Shown piece after piece: positions 33,984 through 41,655 of a stretch of DNA of 64,000 nucleotides. Both the position numbers and the translations under genes were made by a program. Numbering within the stretch: position 1 is the first letter of the stretch; each line of letters begins with the position of its first letter. This DNA comes from Arcicella rosea (GTDB lineage Bacteria > Bacteroidota > Bacteroidia > Cytophagales > Spirosomataceae). Location of the stretch: NCBI RefSeq assembly GCF_014204325.1, contig NZ_JACHKT010000019.1, forward strand, positions 46,486-110,485. The letters are read 5' to 3'. The notes under the pieces are model-generated. The model saw only the letters and a list, made by a program, of their open reading frames with translations. It was not told the DNA's origin and did not search any database.

Positions 33984-34718
33984 TTAGATTCTAACTCTGA
34001 TTGAAAAAGATAATTTAGGAATAAATGAATAGTTCTTCACATTATTCTGAATACTGAGGATATTCGCATCAGTGATAAGTGTCTCAACAACTCCAGAACG
34101 GTCTAACGCTAATTTAGGCGAACCAGAATAATAAGTACCTAGTTCAAAACCAAAACCAACACGTCTTTTAGGAATTGCTCTACCAAAGCCAAAACCTACA
34201 TAAGGACGAATCGCATTTCCAGTTACTTTAAGATTCGCTTTCCCAAAATCTTCAGCATCCATTTCAAAGTCTGAAGCAAACTTAAAAGTACCCGTTTTGA
34301 TGGTTGGTTCAGCCATTACTTCAGAATCACCTGTTCCGTAAGCTAATCCTCCTACTAATTTGAAAGACCTGTTTTTGAATGGATGATAATCTACTAGAGC
34401 ATCTATCAGTATTGATTTTACTTTTGGAGTAACATCAATATCAGAAGCATCATCGCCAAGCGAAATAGTGATGGGTGGAGTAACAAACATACTTACATCA
34501 AAATAACTAACACCAATTCTGAGGTTCAAGGAATTGTCTAACTTTAATGCTTGAGCTATTTCTCCGCCAAAACCCATTGTTCCAAATTGGATACTTATGG
34601 AATTTTTTCCGTATTGATGTCCCCTCAGAATTGGTGGTTCTTGTGATGAAGGAATGGATTGTGCCGTTACTTGGCTAGTTATGCCAAATGCAATTAGAAA
34701 GTAAAAGAGTTTTTTCAT
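33984..34718 (-). CDS. Outer-membrane beta-barrel protein (OmpW-like fold), function unknown
   Basis: 244 aa with a signal peptide (1-19, ...TSQVTAQS). The body is built of alternating amphipathic strands, with GGLAYGTGDSEV, RPYVGFGFGRAIPKRRVGFG and a terminal strand FIPKLSFSIRVRI. It ends in a hydrophobic alternation suited to BAM insertion, although the last residue is Ile and not Phe. About eight strands are expected. Co-directional with the lipoprotein gene below it. Confidence 0.75.
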   Translation of the reverse strand: MKKLFYFLIAFGITSQVTAQSIPSSQEPPILRGHQYGKNSISIQFGTMGFGGEIAQALKLDNSLNLRIGVSYFDVSMFVTPPITISLGDDASDIDVTPKVKSILIDALVDYHPFKNRSFKLVGGLAYGTGDSEVMAEPTIKTGTFKFASDFEMDAEDFGKANLKVTGNAIRPYVGFGFGRAIPKRRVGFGFELGTYYSGSPKLALDRSGVVETLITDANILSIQNNVKNYSFIPKLSFSIRVRI

Positions 34719-34948
34719 ACAGAGTTTTATAAAATTGTTTAAAAAAGTTCAAATCAGATTTGGCAATTTTAATAAAACCAAAACCAGAATTAATCTTTAA
34801 ATTATTGTGCCAACTACTTCGAAGAAGCCTACTAAGGAGAGATGAGAAAAATAAGATTATTAAATTTAGGGTAAAAATAATCACATAACAAATAAAAACT
34901 ACGCAAAATGTTTAATTATTTATACTTATACGTTCAGCTTTGTTAAAC

Positions 34949-34983
34949 AAAAGAGGAGCTAACAAAAAGCTAACTCCTCTTTT
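34949..34983. terminator. Hairpin with T-run
   Basis: Stem AAAAGAGGAG / CTCCTCTTTT (34949-34958, 34974-34983) with a 15-nt centre that extends it imperfectly around an AAAAA loop. It is 24 bp below the truncated gene relic at 35007-35099 and could end that leftward transcript. Confidence 0.65.
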
Positions 34984-35005
34984 AAAATAAAAATATGATT
35001 GTTTA

Positions 35006-35078
35006 ATCAAAGAACTTTCCCCAATAAACGATAAAACTGATGTTTGTGCAAGGTAAAGTCTTTTTCAAGCATTTCGAA
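35006..35078. repeat. 73-bp direct repeat, left copy
   Basis: Identical over 73 bp to 39011-39083, same orientation, 4,005 bp apart. The right copy is the 3' end of an intact small gene. This left copy is in the truncated relic of it. Together they bracket the carbamoyltransferase operon. Confidence 0.95.
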
Positions 35079-35099
35079 GTATTGATTTTCTTTAGTCAT
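35007..35099 (-). pseudogene. Truncated copy of the small hypothetical gene at 39012-39383
   Basis: A 30-codon frame begins with ATG at 35099 (MTKENQYFEM...). Its last 22 residues match the C terminus of the 123-aa protein encoded at 39012-39383 exactly, at DNA level as well. The first residues match neither that protein nor its paralog. It looks like an internally deleted remnant of a third gene copy, or the scar of a duplication that accompanied insertion of the operon to its right. Confidence 0.7.
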
Positions 35100-35256
35100 T
35101 AAAAAAATAAAGATTTAGTATTCATTCTTTATTACTTATTCACGTTCTTTGTCTTTTACTTAATGTATTAGCCTTTGTTTTTTAGTAGTTTTGTGTAAAA
35201 ATAAATTTAGATTTTATTTGAATAGTTTTAGGTTATCAAAAAGTGTTTAAGTACTA

Positions 35257-35288
35257 TTTGTCTATCACATTAAAGATTTGTAATTTTG
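35257..35288 (+). promoter_or_regulatory. Bacteroidota-type promoter of the carbamoyltransferase operon
   Basis: TTTG (35257-35260), a 20-bp spacer, then TAATTTTG (35281-35288). The first gene starts at 35367, leaving a leader of about 72 nt. No other feature was seen in 35100-35256. Confidence 0.7.
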
Positions 35289-35366
35289 AAACTGAATAAG
35301 TACTATTGTTGCTTTTGTTTAAATTAAAAACAACATTAGCTATGCACTTATCACATATCTCTCATT

Positions 35367-37232
35367 ATGTATATTCTCGGAATTTCTGCTTTTTACCATG
35401 ATTCTGCCGCTGCTTTAATTGAAGATGGAAAAATCATTGCTGCAGCTCAAGAAGAACGCTTTACAAGAAAGAAGCACGATCCTAATTTTCCAACAAACGC
35501 TATAAAGTTTTGTTTAGATTTTGCAGGTATTGACATTAATCAACTTGATGCAATCGTTTTTTATGATAAGCCTTTACTCAAATTCGAGCGATTATTAGAA
35601 ACATATTATGCTTTTGTTCCTAATGGTTTACGTTCGTTTATTACTTCTATGCCTGTTTGGATTAAGGAAAAACTATTTCTTAAAAGAATTATTAATGAAG
35701 AATTAGTAAAAATAGGCTTCAAAAAGGGGCAAAACTCGACTAAACTTTTATTTCCTGAGCATCACCTTTCTCATGCGGCAAGTGCTTTCTATCCTTCTTC
35801 TTTTGAAAAAGCTGCTATTATCACAATTGATGGTGTTGGAGAGTGGGCTACTGCTTCTATTTGTTTAGGCGAAGGCAAAGATATTTCCATTCTTAAAGAA
35901 CTTCACTTCCCACATTCATTAGGATTACTTTATTCTGCTTTCACTTACTTTTTAGGCTTTAGAGTGAATTCAGGAGAGTATAAACTAATGGGATTAGCTC
36001 CTTATGGAAATCCAGAAGCAAAGGAAGTCGTTGAATACGTAGAGATTATCAAAACAAAGTTGGTTAGCATAAAGGATGATGGTTCTATTTGGCTTGACCA
36101 AGATTACTTTGACTATGCTACAGGTTTAAAAATGGTTAATGAAGCTAAATGGGAAGTGCTTTTTAACATGAAAACTCGTAAGCCTGAAGACCCAATCGAG
36201 TCAAAACATTGTAATTTAGGACTTGCCATCCAGCAAGTAACTGAGGAAGTTGTGGTACTTATGGCTCAAGAAGCTAAAAAAATCACAGGTGCAGAATATC
36301 TCTGTTTGGCTGGAGGTGTTGCATTGAATTGCGTTTCCAATGGTAAATTGCAAAAACAAAATATTTTTAAGGACATTTTCATTCAACCAGCAGCTGGAGA
36401 TGCAGGTGGGGCACTTGGTGCAGCATTAGCTGCATTTTATATTTATTACGGTAATGAAAGAGTCATTGACTATACTACTGATGCAATGAGTGGTTCTTAC
36501 CTCGGCTCTGAAATTTTAGCTCATGAAGTAGAAGCTGTTGCAAAAAAATATAAAGCTGTTTATCAAAGATTTGACTCTTTTGATGAATTAGCGTCAGTAA
36601 CTGCCGAATTACTTTCTAATGAAAATGTTGTAGGCTGGGTTCAAGGTAGAATGGAATTCGGGCCAAGAGCCTTGGGTGCTCGAAGTATTTTGGGGGATCC
36701 TAGAAGTGAGGAAATGCAGAAGAAACTAAATTTAAAAATTAAATATAGAGAATCCTTCCGTCCATTTGCACCATCAGTAATGGCAGAACATGTGGCTGAT
36801 TATTTTGATTATTCTGGTACATCTCCTTATATGCTACTAGTACATCCTGTCAATGAAAAAATCAGGAAACCATTACCAGCAAATTACAGCGGATTTGATT
36901 TAAGAGAAAAGCTTTATCAATTGCGTTCAAGTTTACCTTCTATTACTCATATTGATTTCTCTGCAAGAATTCAAACAGTTCATAAAGAAACTAATCCACG
37001 TTATTGGTCTTTAATAAACGCATTCAAACAACTAACTGGTTATGGTGTGATTGTAAATACAAGCTTCAACGTACGTGGAGAACCTATCGTTTGTACTCCT
37101 GATGATTCGTATCGTTGCTTTATGAGAACTGAAATGGATTATTTAGTTGTAGGTAATTACCTTTTCAGTAAAAAGCTTCAACCTGCATGGCAAGAAAAAG
37201 ATAACTGGCAAGAAGAGTTCGTTCTAGACTAG
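35367..37232 (+). CDS. Carbamoyltransferase, NodU/CmcH/TobZ family
   Basis: 621 aa, normal length. The N-terminal Kae1-like half (about 1-360) has GISAFYHDSAAALIEDGKI, the metal/nucleotide-site histidines in EHHLSHAASAFYPS (about 133-146), TIDGVGEWAT and LAGGVALNCV. The C-terminal YrdC-like half (about 380-600) has GRMEFGPRALGARSILGDPR and ESFRPFAPSV. These enzymes make carbamoyl-adenylate from carbamoyl phosphate and ATP, then move the carbamoyl group to a hydroxyl of a sugar or natural product. The acceptor is unknown. First gene of a four-gene unit with DUF5989, SGNH and SxtJ proteins. Confidence 0.95.
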   Translation: MYILGISAFYHDSAAALIEDGKIIAAAQEERFTRKKHDPNFPTNAIKFCLDFAGIDINQLDAIVFYDKPLLKFERLLETYYAFVPNGLRSFITSMPVWIKEKLFLKRIINEELVKIGFKKGQNSTKLLFPEHHLSHAASAFYPSSFEKAAIITIDGVGEWATASICLGEGKDISILKELHFPHSLGLLYSAFTYFLGFRVNSGEYKLMGLAPYGNPEAKEVVEYVEIIKTKLVSIKDDGSIWLDQDYFDYATGLKMVNEAKWEVLFNMKTRKPEDPIESKHCNLGLAIQQVTEEVVVLMAQEAKKITGAEYLCLAGGVALNCVSNGKLQKQNIFKDIFIQPAAGDAGGALGAALAAFYIYYGNERVIDYTTDAMSGSYLGSEILAHEVEAVAKKYKAVYQRFDSFDELASVTAELLSNENVVGWVQGRMEFGPRALGARSILGDPRSEEMQKKLNLKIKYRESFRPFAPSVMAEHVADYFDYSGTSPYMLLVHPVNEKIRKPLPANYSGFDLREKLYQLRSSLPSITHIDFSARIQTVHKETNPRYWSLINAFKQLTGYGVIVNTSFNVRGEPIVCTPDDSYRCFMRTEMDYLVVGNYLFSKKLQPAWQEKDNWQEEFVLD

Positions 37233-37290
37233 AATCTTTTCTCAAGATTTATTTTAAGATAGCAAAGTATAAATTTTAACAATATTTCAA

Positions 37291-37440
37291 ATGGATTTTA
37301 TTAAAGACCTTTTAGGATTTTTAAAGGAAAGAAAAAAATGGTGGCTTATGCCAATTATAGTCATTTTGTTGCTTATTGGTGTAATTATTGTTATTGGAGG
37401 AAGTTCTGCCATAGCTCCATTTATTTACACTTTGTTTTAG
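37291..37440 (+). CDS. DUF5989 (SxtK-like) small membrane protein
   Basis: 49 aa, ATG at 37291. An amphipathic start (MDFIKDLLGFLKERKKWWLM) is followed by one hydrophobic helix (about 20-45). The pattern FLKxRKKWWLxPI is that of DUF5989 proteins, first noted as SxtK beside carbamoyltransferases in saxitoxin clusters. Function is not known. The steady link to a carbamoyltransferase and SxtJ suggests a membrane partner. It lies 58 bp after the transferase gene and 18 bp before the SGNH gene. Confidence 0.88.
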   Translation: MDFIKDLLGFLKERKKWWLMPIIVILLLIGVIIVIGGSSAIAPFIYTLF

Positions 37441-37458
37441 TAAACAATTAAATATTTA

Positions 37459-38577
37459 ATGAAAGATAAAATAAAAAACATTGTCGTTTTTCCTTTATAC
37501 TTAATTCTAGTAATAGTTATAGCACTTGAGATTATCTTACGTGTTTATAATCCTTTTGCTGCGAGAGTTAAAGGTTATGATATAATACTTCCAGTCAATG
37601 AAAAGTATGTAATTGATATGGGTAATAAACCAAAGTTTGAGTCAAAAATTATCCATACTAAAAATTCACTAGGGTTTAGAGGGGAGGAAATGCCTAAAAA
37701 CATAGACTCTTATCTTAGTATTATAACAGTTGGTGGTAGTACAACGGAATGTTACTATAATTCAGATTCACTTACTTGGAGTTACTTGTTGGACAAAAAA
37801 ATAAAGCAAAAATGTAAAAACATTTGGCTTAATAATGCAGGTTTAAATGGGCATTCAACTTTTGGACATCAAGTACTTTTAAAACAATACTTGGTTAAAA
37901 TAAAGCCTAAAGTATTGTTTTTCTTAATTGGGATTAATGATATTGGTCGAGAAGAATTAAACGATTTTGATAGTAACGTAGTTTCAGATCAGGCATTCAA
38001 CATAAAAGGATGGTTTTTGAAACATTCTGAAATTGCAAATACTATTCTTAATCTGAAAAGATCTTTAAGAGCAAAACGTAAACTAGGATTGTCTCATGAC
38101 TTTGCGATAGAGCCTCTTGATAAAATGCCTCATTTAACTCTTTCTGAAAAGCAAAGTAAGGACGCTATCAATCAGCAAAAAAATACATATCTGCCTGCAT
38201 ACAGAAGCAGAGTGCAAAGTATTTTAGACATTTGCTTAAAAAATAATATTATTCCTGTATTTATAACCCAGCCACTTTTATATGGTCTAGATAAAGACCC
38301 TCTTACAGGTGTTAATTTAAGTACAGTAAAAACAAACGAAAATCAAAATGGGAAACTATATTGGGAAACACTAGAATTGTATAATGATGAGGTTCGTAAG
38401 ATTGGACTTAAATCAGGAACATTTGTTATTGATTTAGCCCATGAAATGCCCAAAAATAGTCTTTATTTTTATGACTCTATGCACTTTACTTCTGAAGGTA
38501 ACGCTATTGTAAGTGATATAATCTATAAAAAATCACTCCCATTCCTTTCTAAAAAATTTGATTCTTTTTGCAAGTAA
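37459..38577 (+). CDS. Membrane-anchored SGNH/GDSL-family hydrolase
   Basis: 372 aa. One N-terminal membrane helix (about 9-28) likely holds the enzyme at the membrane with its catalytic part outside. The SGNH blocks are visible: nucleophile S94 in TVGGSTTE, block II glycine in NNAGLNGHSTFG, block III Asn in LIGINDIGRE, and block V D339-x2-H342 in YDSMHFTSEGN. The fold fits a carbohydrate O-acyl esterase or transferase. Between DUF5989 and SxtJ genes it may act on the same carbamoylated or acylated glycan. The substrate is unknown. Confidence 0.88.
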   Translation: MKDKIKNIVVFPLYLILVIVIALEIILRVYNPFAARVKGYDIILPVNEKYVIDMGNKPKFESKIIHTKNSLGFRGEEMPKNIDSYLSIITVGGSTTECYYNSDSLTWSYLLDKKIKQKCKNIWLNNAGLNGHSTFGHQVLLKQYLVKIKPKVLFFLIGINDIGREELNDFDSNVVSDQAFNIKGWFLKHSEIANTILNLKRSLRAKRKLGLSHDFAIEPLDKMPHLTLSEKQSKDAINQQKNTYLPAYRSRVQSILDICLKNNIIPVFITQPLLYGLDKDPLTGVNLSTVKTNENQNGKLYWETLELYNDEVRKIGLKSGTFVIDLAHEMPKNSLYFYDSMHFTSEGNAIVSDIIYKKSLPFLSKKFDSFCK

Positions 38578-38593
38578 TTACAAATAAAAATTC

Positions 38594-38959
38594 ATGGAAC
38601 TAGATAGAAATAAATCTCTTGAAGCTCAATTATCCATAGTGGTAGGCTTTGGTCTGATTGCTTACTTTACTAAAAGCCAATACCTTTTACTTGGTGTTTT
38701 ATCATTGGGATTAGTGTTCTTATTATTCCCAATCGTCGGATACACCGTCTCAAAAATATGGTTTAAAATAGCTGAATTAATAGGGGGTGTAATGTCAAAA
38801 GTGTTGTTGACTATTGTTTTTTTCATATTCCTTTTGCCAGTAGCAACTTTATCAAAACTATTTAAAAAGGATACTCTTGGCTTAAAAAAACCTGAAAAAA
38901 GTAATTATATCGAAAGGCATCACCTGTATTCAGCGAAAGATTTAGAACAGATTTGGTAG
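38594..38959 (+). CDS. SxtJ family membrane protein
   Basis: 121 aa. It begins with a charged stretch (LDRNKSLEAQL), followed by three hydrophobic segments (about 12-26, 30-47 and 66-86). A soluble tail with LGLKKPEKSNYIERHHLYSA (given to 20 residues) and SAKDLEQIW follows. This matches SxtJ proteins that travel with carbamoyltransferases and DUF5989. Function unknown. It closes the operon and is followed by a strong bidirectional hairpin. Confidence 0.87.
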   Translation: MELDRNKSLEAQLSIVVGFGLIAYFTKSQYLLLGVLSLGLVFLLFPIVGYTVSKIWFKIAELIGGVMSKVLLTIVFFIFLLPVATLSKLFKKDTLGLKKPEKSNYIERHHLYSAKDLEQIW

Positions 38960-38960
38960 G

Positions 38961-39002
38961 TATAAAAAAGAGTAAGAGATTAACACTTTACTCTTTTTTA
39001 TA
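38961..39002. terminator. Bidirectional terminator after the SxtJ-like gene
   Basis: Perfect 15-bp stem TATAAAAAAGAGTAA / TTACTCTTTTTTATA (38961-38975, 38988-39002) between two convergent genes, starting just after the SxtJ stop and with T-rich arms on both strands. Confidence 0.88.
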
Positions 39003-39010
39003 TGTTTACT

Positions 39011-39083
39011 ATCAAAGAACTTTCCCCAATAAACGATAAAACTGATGTTTGTGCAAGGTAAAGTCTTTTTCAAGCATTTCGAA
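39011..39083. repeat. 73-bp direct repeat, right copy
   Basis: Identical to 35006-35078. It covers the stop codon and the last 24 codons of the small gene at 39012-39383. Confidence 0.95.
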
Positions 39084-39383
39084 AGCTGACCTTTGTCGTT
39101 CATGGACTAATTCCATTTGTTCATCAAACAAAAAACTTTGTTCTTGAGCATAATCCGCAAAACGTTCTTCCTGAGTTTGAATGCCAATAAGTAAATTATC
39201 TATCACCTCTACAGCATTATTAAACTTTTGGCTGAATGTATTTACTTCCTTTAACAGCTCTTCGTCTGTGTTTTTACTCTTTACTTCTTCAATAAGCTTT
39301 TGAAAATACTTCAACTCATCAGCATAAAATGCTAATGATTCAATCCATTTCGAGTTTTCATGGTGACATACATCAAATTTCAT
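39012..39383 (-). CDS. Small helical protein of unknown function (copy A)
   Basis: 123 aa, predicted all-helical and coiled-coil prone (VEVIDNLLIGIQTQEERFAD, then EQMELVHERQRSAFEMLEKD). The opening HHENSKWIESLAFYADELKY aligns with YHKENIKWLQNLTFYREELS of the next gene, and both end FxxxKHxFYxxLxKxL, so the two are paralogs. A truncated third copy lies at 35007-35099. No known domain recognised. The family may sense or bind something as a helical bundle, but this cannot be read from sequence. Second gene of a two-gene leftward unit. Confidence 0.75.
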   Translation of the reverse strand: MKFDVCHHENSKWIESLAFYADELKYFQKLIEEVKSKNTDEELLKEVNTFSQKFNNAVEVIDNLLIGIQTQEERFADYAQEQSFLFDEQMELVHERQRSAFEMLEKDFTLHKHQFYRLLGKVL

Positions 39384-39395
39384 AACATTCTAAGA

Positions 39396-39806
39396 TTAAA
39401 GTATTTTGGATAAGCACTTATAAAAATCGTGTTTTGTGCGAATAAATTCATTTTCAAAAACTTGATAACGTTCCCGTAATGAATAATGTTGGGCATAAAT
39501 TTCCTCACCTAATAAAAACTCTTTCCCCAAAGCATCATCTTCAAAACCCCATTGTTCTTGATTAATTGATTGTAACAATTCGTCAGATTCTTTACGAAGG
39601 TTTTCTAAACGGTTTTCAAATATAAAAACCTGATTCAATACTTCTAATATCGTATTCTTAGCTTTTACATCATCTATCAATGTACCAAAATATGATAGTT
39701 CTTCTCGATAAAAAGTTAAGTTTTGCAACCATTTTATATTCTCTTTGTGATACACCCCATATTTGAATACTTGGGTATCATAAACGGCATTCTCTTCATT
39801 ATCCAT
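39396..39806 (-). CDS. Small helical protein of unknown function (copy B)
   Basis: 136 aa, paralog of the product of the gene 12 bp downstream. Shared features are the N-terminal (H)xxNxKWxxxLxFYxxELxYFxxLIxxVK motif (about 17-44 here), a central heptad region, and a C-terminal KHDFYKCLSKIL helix. A stretch with EEIYAQHYSLRERYQVFENE is specific to this copy. A Shine-Dalgarno-like AAGGAGAC precedes its ATG. Function unknown. Confidence 0.75.
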   Translation of the reverse strand: MDNEENAVYDTQVFKYGVYHKENIKWLQNLTFYREELSYFGTLIDDVKAKNTILEVLNQVFIFENRLENLRKESDELLQSINQEQWGFEDDALGKEFLLGEEIYAQHYSLRERYQVFENEFIRTKHDFYKCLSKIL

Positions 39807-39966
39807 AGTTTGTCTCCTTAATTTATTATAAATTCTATAACATAAATTTCAGCGTATTTTCAAGGACTCCCTAGTATGAAAATCATATATAAAGCTGACA
39901 TATCTCAAGTTTATTTTCTTAGCATCAAGCATTTTTGTACCTTTATTTATCAAAAAAAATCTCACG

Positions 39967-41556
39967 ATGGACTTCCCTATCAATACTATACTTTTAAAAA
40001 CTATTTTAGAAGATACTCCTGCCTTTATGGGTATTTTTGACATCTCAGCCCACCGCTATGTTTTTATTAACAAAGTTGGTCTGAATATGCTTGAAGCTAC
40101 CGACCTAGATGATTTTACAGATAAATACCCACATGGTTTCAGAAAAGATAAACTCAATTTTAAAACTCAGAGTAAAATCTATCAACATTTACAGGAAAAC
40201 CAAACTTGGATAGAAGACACGGTTTTTGAGACAAGTAATCATCTTGAGTTCTGGGGAACTTTACAAATCTCTATGTTCGAGAATGAAGGTGTCTCGTATT
40301 ACTTGGTTCGTATTAACGACATTTCATATCAAAAAAAGACAGAGCAACAATTAAAAGACGACAATAATCGCTTTGAAGCATTGTTTATGCACTCTGCCAT
40401 TGGATTAATTATGGTTGACCGTGAAGGGCTAATCATTTTATCTAATCGTTTTGCCAATGTTATGTTTGGCTACGAACAAGGTGAATTAGAAGGCAAACAA
40501 TTGGAAGTACTTATTCCACAAAATATTAGAGAAAAGCACCGAGAAACCTATACAAATTATACTAATAAGCCACAATCAAGACCTATGGGGATTGGTCTTG
40601 ACTTGAAAGCTCGAAAAAAAGATGGTACGCTGTTTCCAGTAGAAATCAGTTTAAGTCATTTTAAATCTGGCGATAAACCTTATTACATTTCCTTTATCAA
40701 TGATGCTACTTTCAAGAAAAAAGCTGAAACCGATTTATTAATCAAAACTACAGAAATTCAGAAACTTAATAATAGCCTTGAAAAAGAAGTAGTGAATAGA
40801 ACGAATGCATTGGTGGAAACACTCAAAAACCTAGAACAATCTAAAAAAGAACTGGAAGTAGCACTGAATAAAGAAAAAGATTTGGGCGAGCTTAAATCTA
40901 GGTTTGTTGCCATGGCTTCGCATGAATTCAGAACTCCACTTACGGCTATCCTTTCGGCAGCTTCCTTGATTGAAAAATATACAAAAACTGAAGACCAAGA
41001 AAAAAGAGAACGACACACCCAACGAATAATGAATGCCGTTGGAAATTTAACAGATATTCTTGAAGAATTCCTTTCTGTTGGTAAACTTGAAGAAGGAAAA
41101 GTAAATGCAAAATTGGCTGATTTTGAATTACCAAAACTGGTAGAAGAAAGTACCAACGACCTTAAAAATATGCTCAAGAAAAATCAACAAATAGTGTATC
41201 AACATTTTGGTGAAACTTCTGTTTGTTTAGACAAATCTTTATTCCGAAAAATCATTATCAATTTAGGGTCAAATGCCATCAAGTTTTCAAGTGAGAATTC
41301 TGTCATCAATATTTCCACTGAAAAACTAGAAAATATACTTATATTGAAGGTAACTGACCAAGGCGTTGGGATTTCTGAAGATGATCAAAAACATTTATTT
41401 GACCGTTTTTTCAGAGGTGCCAATGTTACCAATATTCAAGGAACAGGCTTAGGTTTACACATTGTAGCTCGTTATGCCGACCTTTTGAACGGAAAAGTAT
41501 TTGTTGAAAGTACGCTGAATAGAGGAACAACTTTCAGCATTAAATTTGATTTGTGA
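39967..41556 (+). CDS. PAS-domain sensor histidine kinase (soluble)
   Basis: 529 aa with no membrane segment, so a cytoplasmic sensor. PAS domain one spans about 8-118 and PAS domain two about 133-250, with the typical FEALFMHSAIGLIMVDREG and PVEISLSHFKSGDKPYYISF. A coiled coil (about 255-305) leads into HisKA with phosphoacceptor H319 in ASHEFRTPLTAI, then HATPase_c (about 425-529) with N-box LGSNAIKFS, G1 DQGVGIS and G2 GTGLGLHIV. It should phosphorylate the REC-Crp regulator encoded 99 bp downstream. PAS ligands (haem, flavin or small molecule) are not evident. Confidence 0.94.
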   Translation: MDFPINTILLKTILEDTPAFMGIFDISAHRYVFINKVGLNMLEATDLDDFTDKYPHGFRKDKLNFKTQSKIYQHLQENQTWIEDTVFETSNHLEFWGTLQISMFENEGVSYYLVRINDISYQKKTEQQLKDDNNRFEALFMHSAIGLIMVDREGLIILSNRFANVMFGYEQGELEGKQLEVLIPQNIREKHRETYTNYTNKPQSRPMGIGLDLKARKKDGTLFPVEISLSHFKSGDKPYYISFINDATFKKKAETDLLIKTTEIQKLNNSLEKEVVNRTNALVETLKNLEQSKKELEVALNKEKDLGELKSRFVAMASHEFRTPLTAILSAASLIEKYTKTEDQEKRERHTQRIMNAVGNLTDILEEFLSVGKLEEGKVNAKLADFELPKLVEESTNDLKNMLKKNQQIVYQHFGETSVCLDKSLFRKIIINLGSNAIKFSSENSVINISTEKLENILILKVTDQGVGISEDDQKHLFDRFFRGANVTNIQGTGLGLHIVARYADLLNGKVFVESTLNRGTTFSIKFDL

Positions 41557-41655
41557 TTTTACAATAACCATCATCTCGAAATATAATTATTTTTTACTTT
41601 TAGTAGAATCTTTCTAAAAGCTAAATAACAAGAAAAGCCATTAAACACTCCACAA

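Noticed and set aside
41597..41620. CTTTTAG-N10-CTAAAAG between the PAS kinase and its regulator
   Set aside because: Short arms in AT-rich sequence with no T-run. Neither terminator nor operator can be supported.
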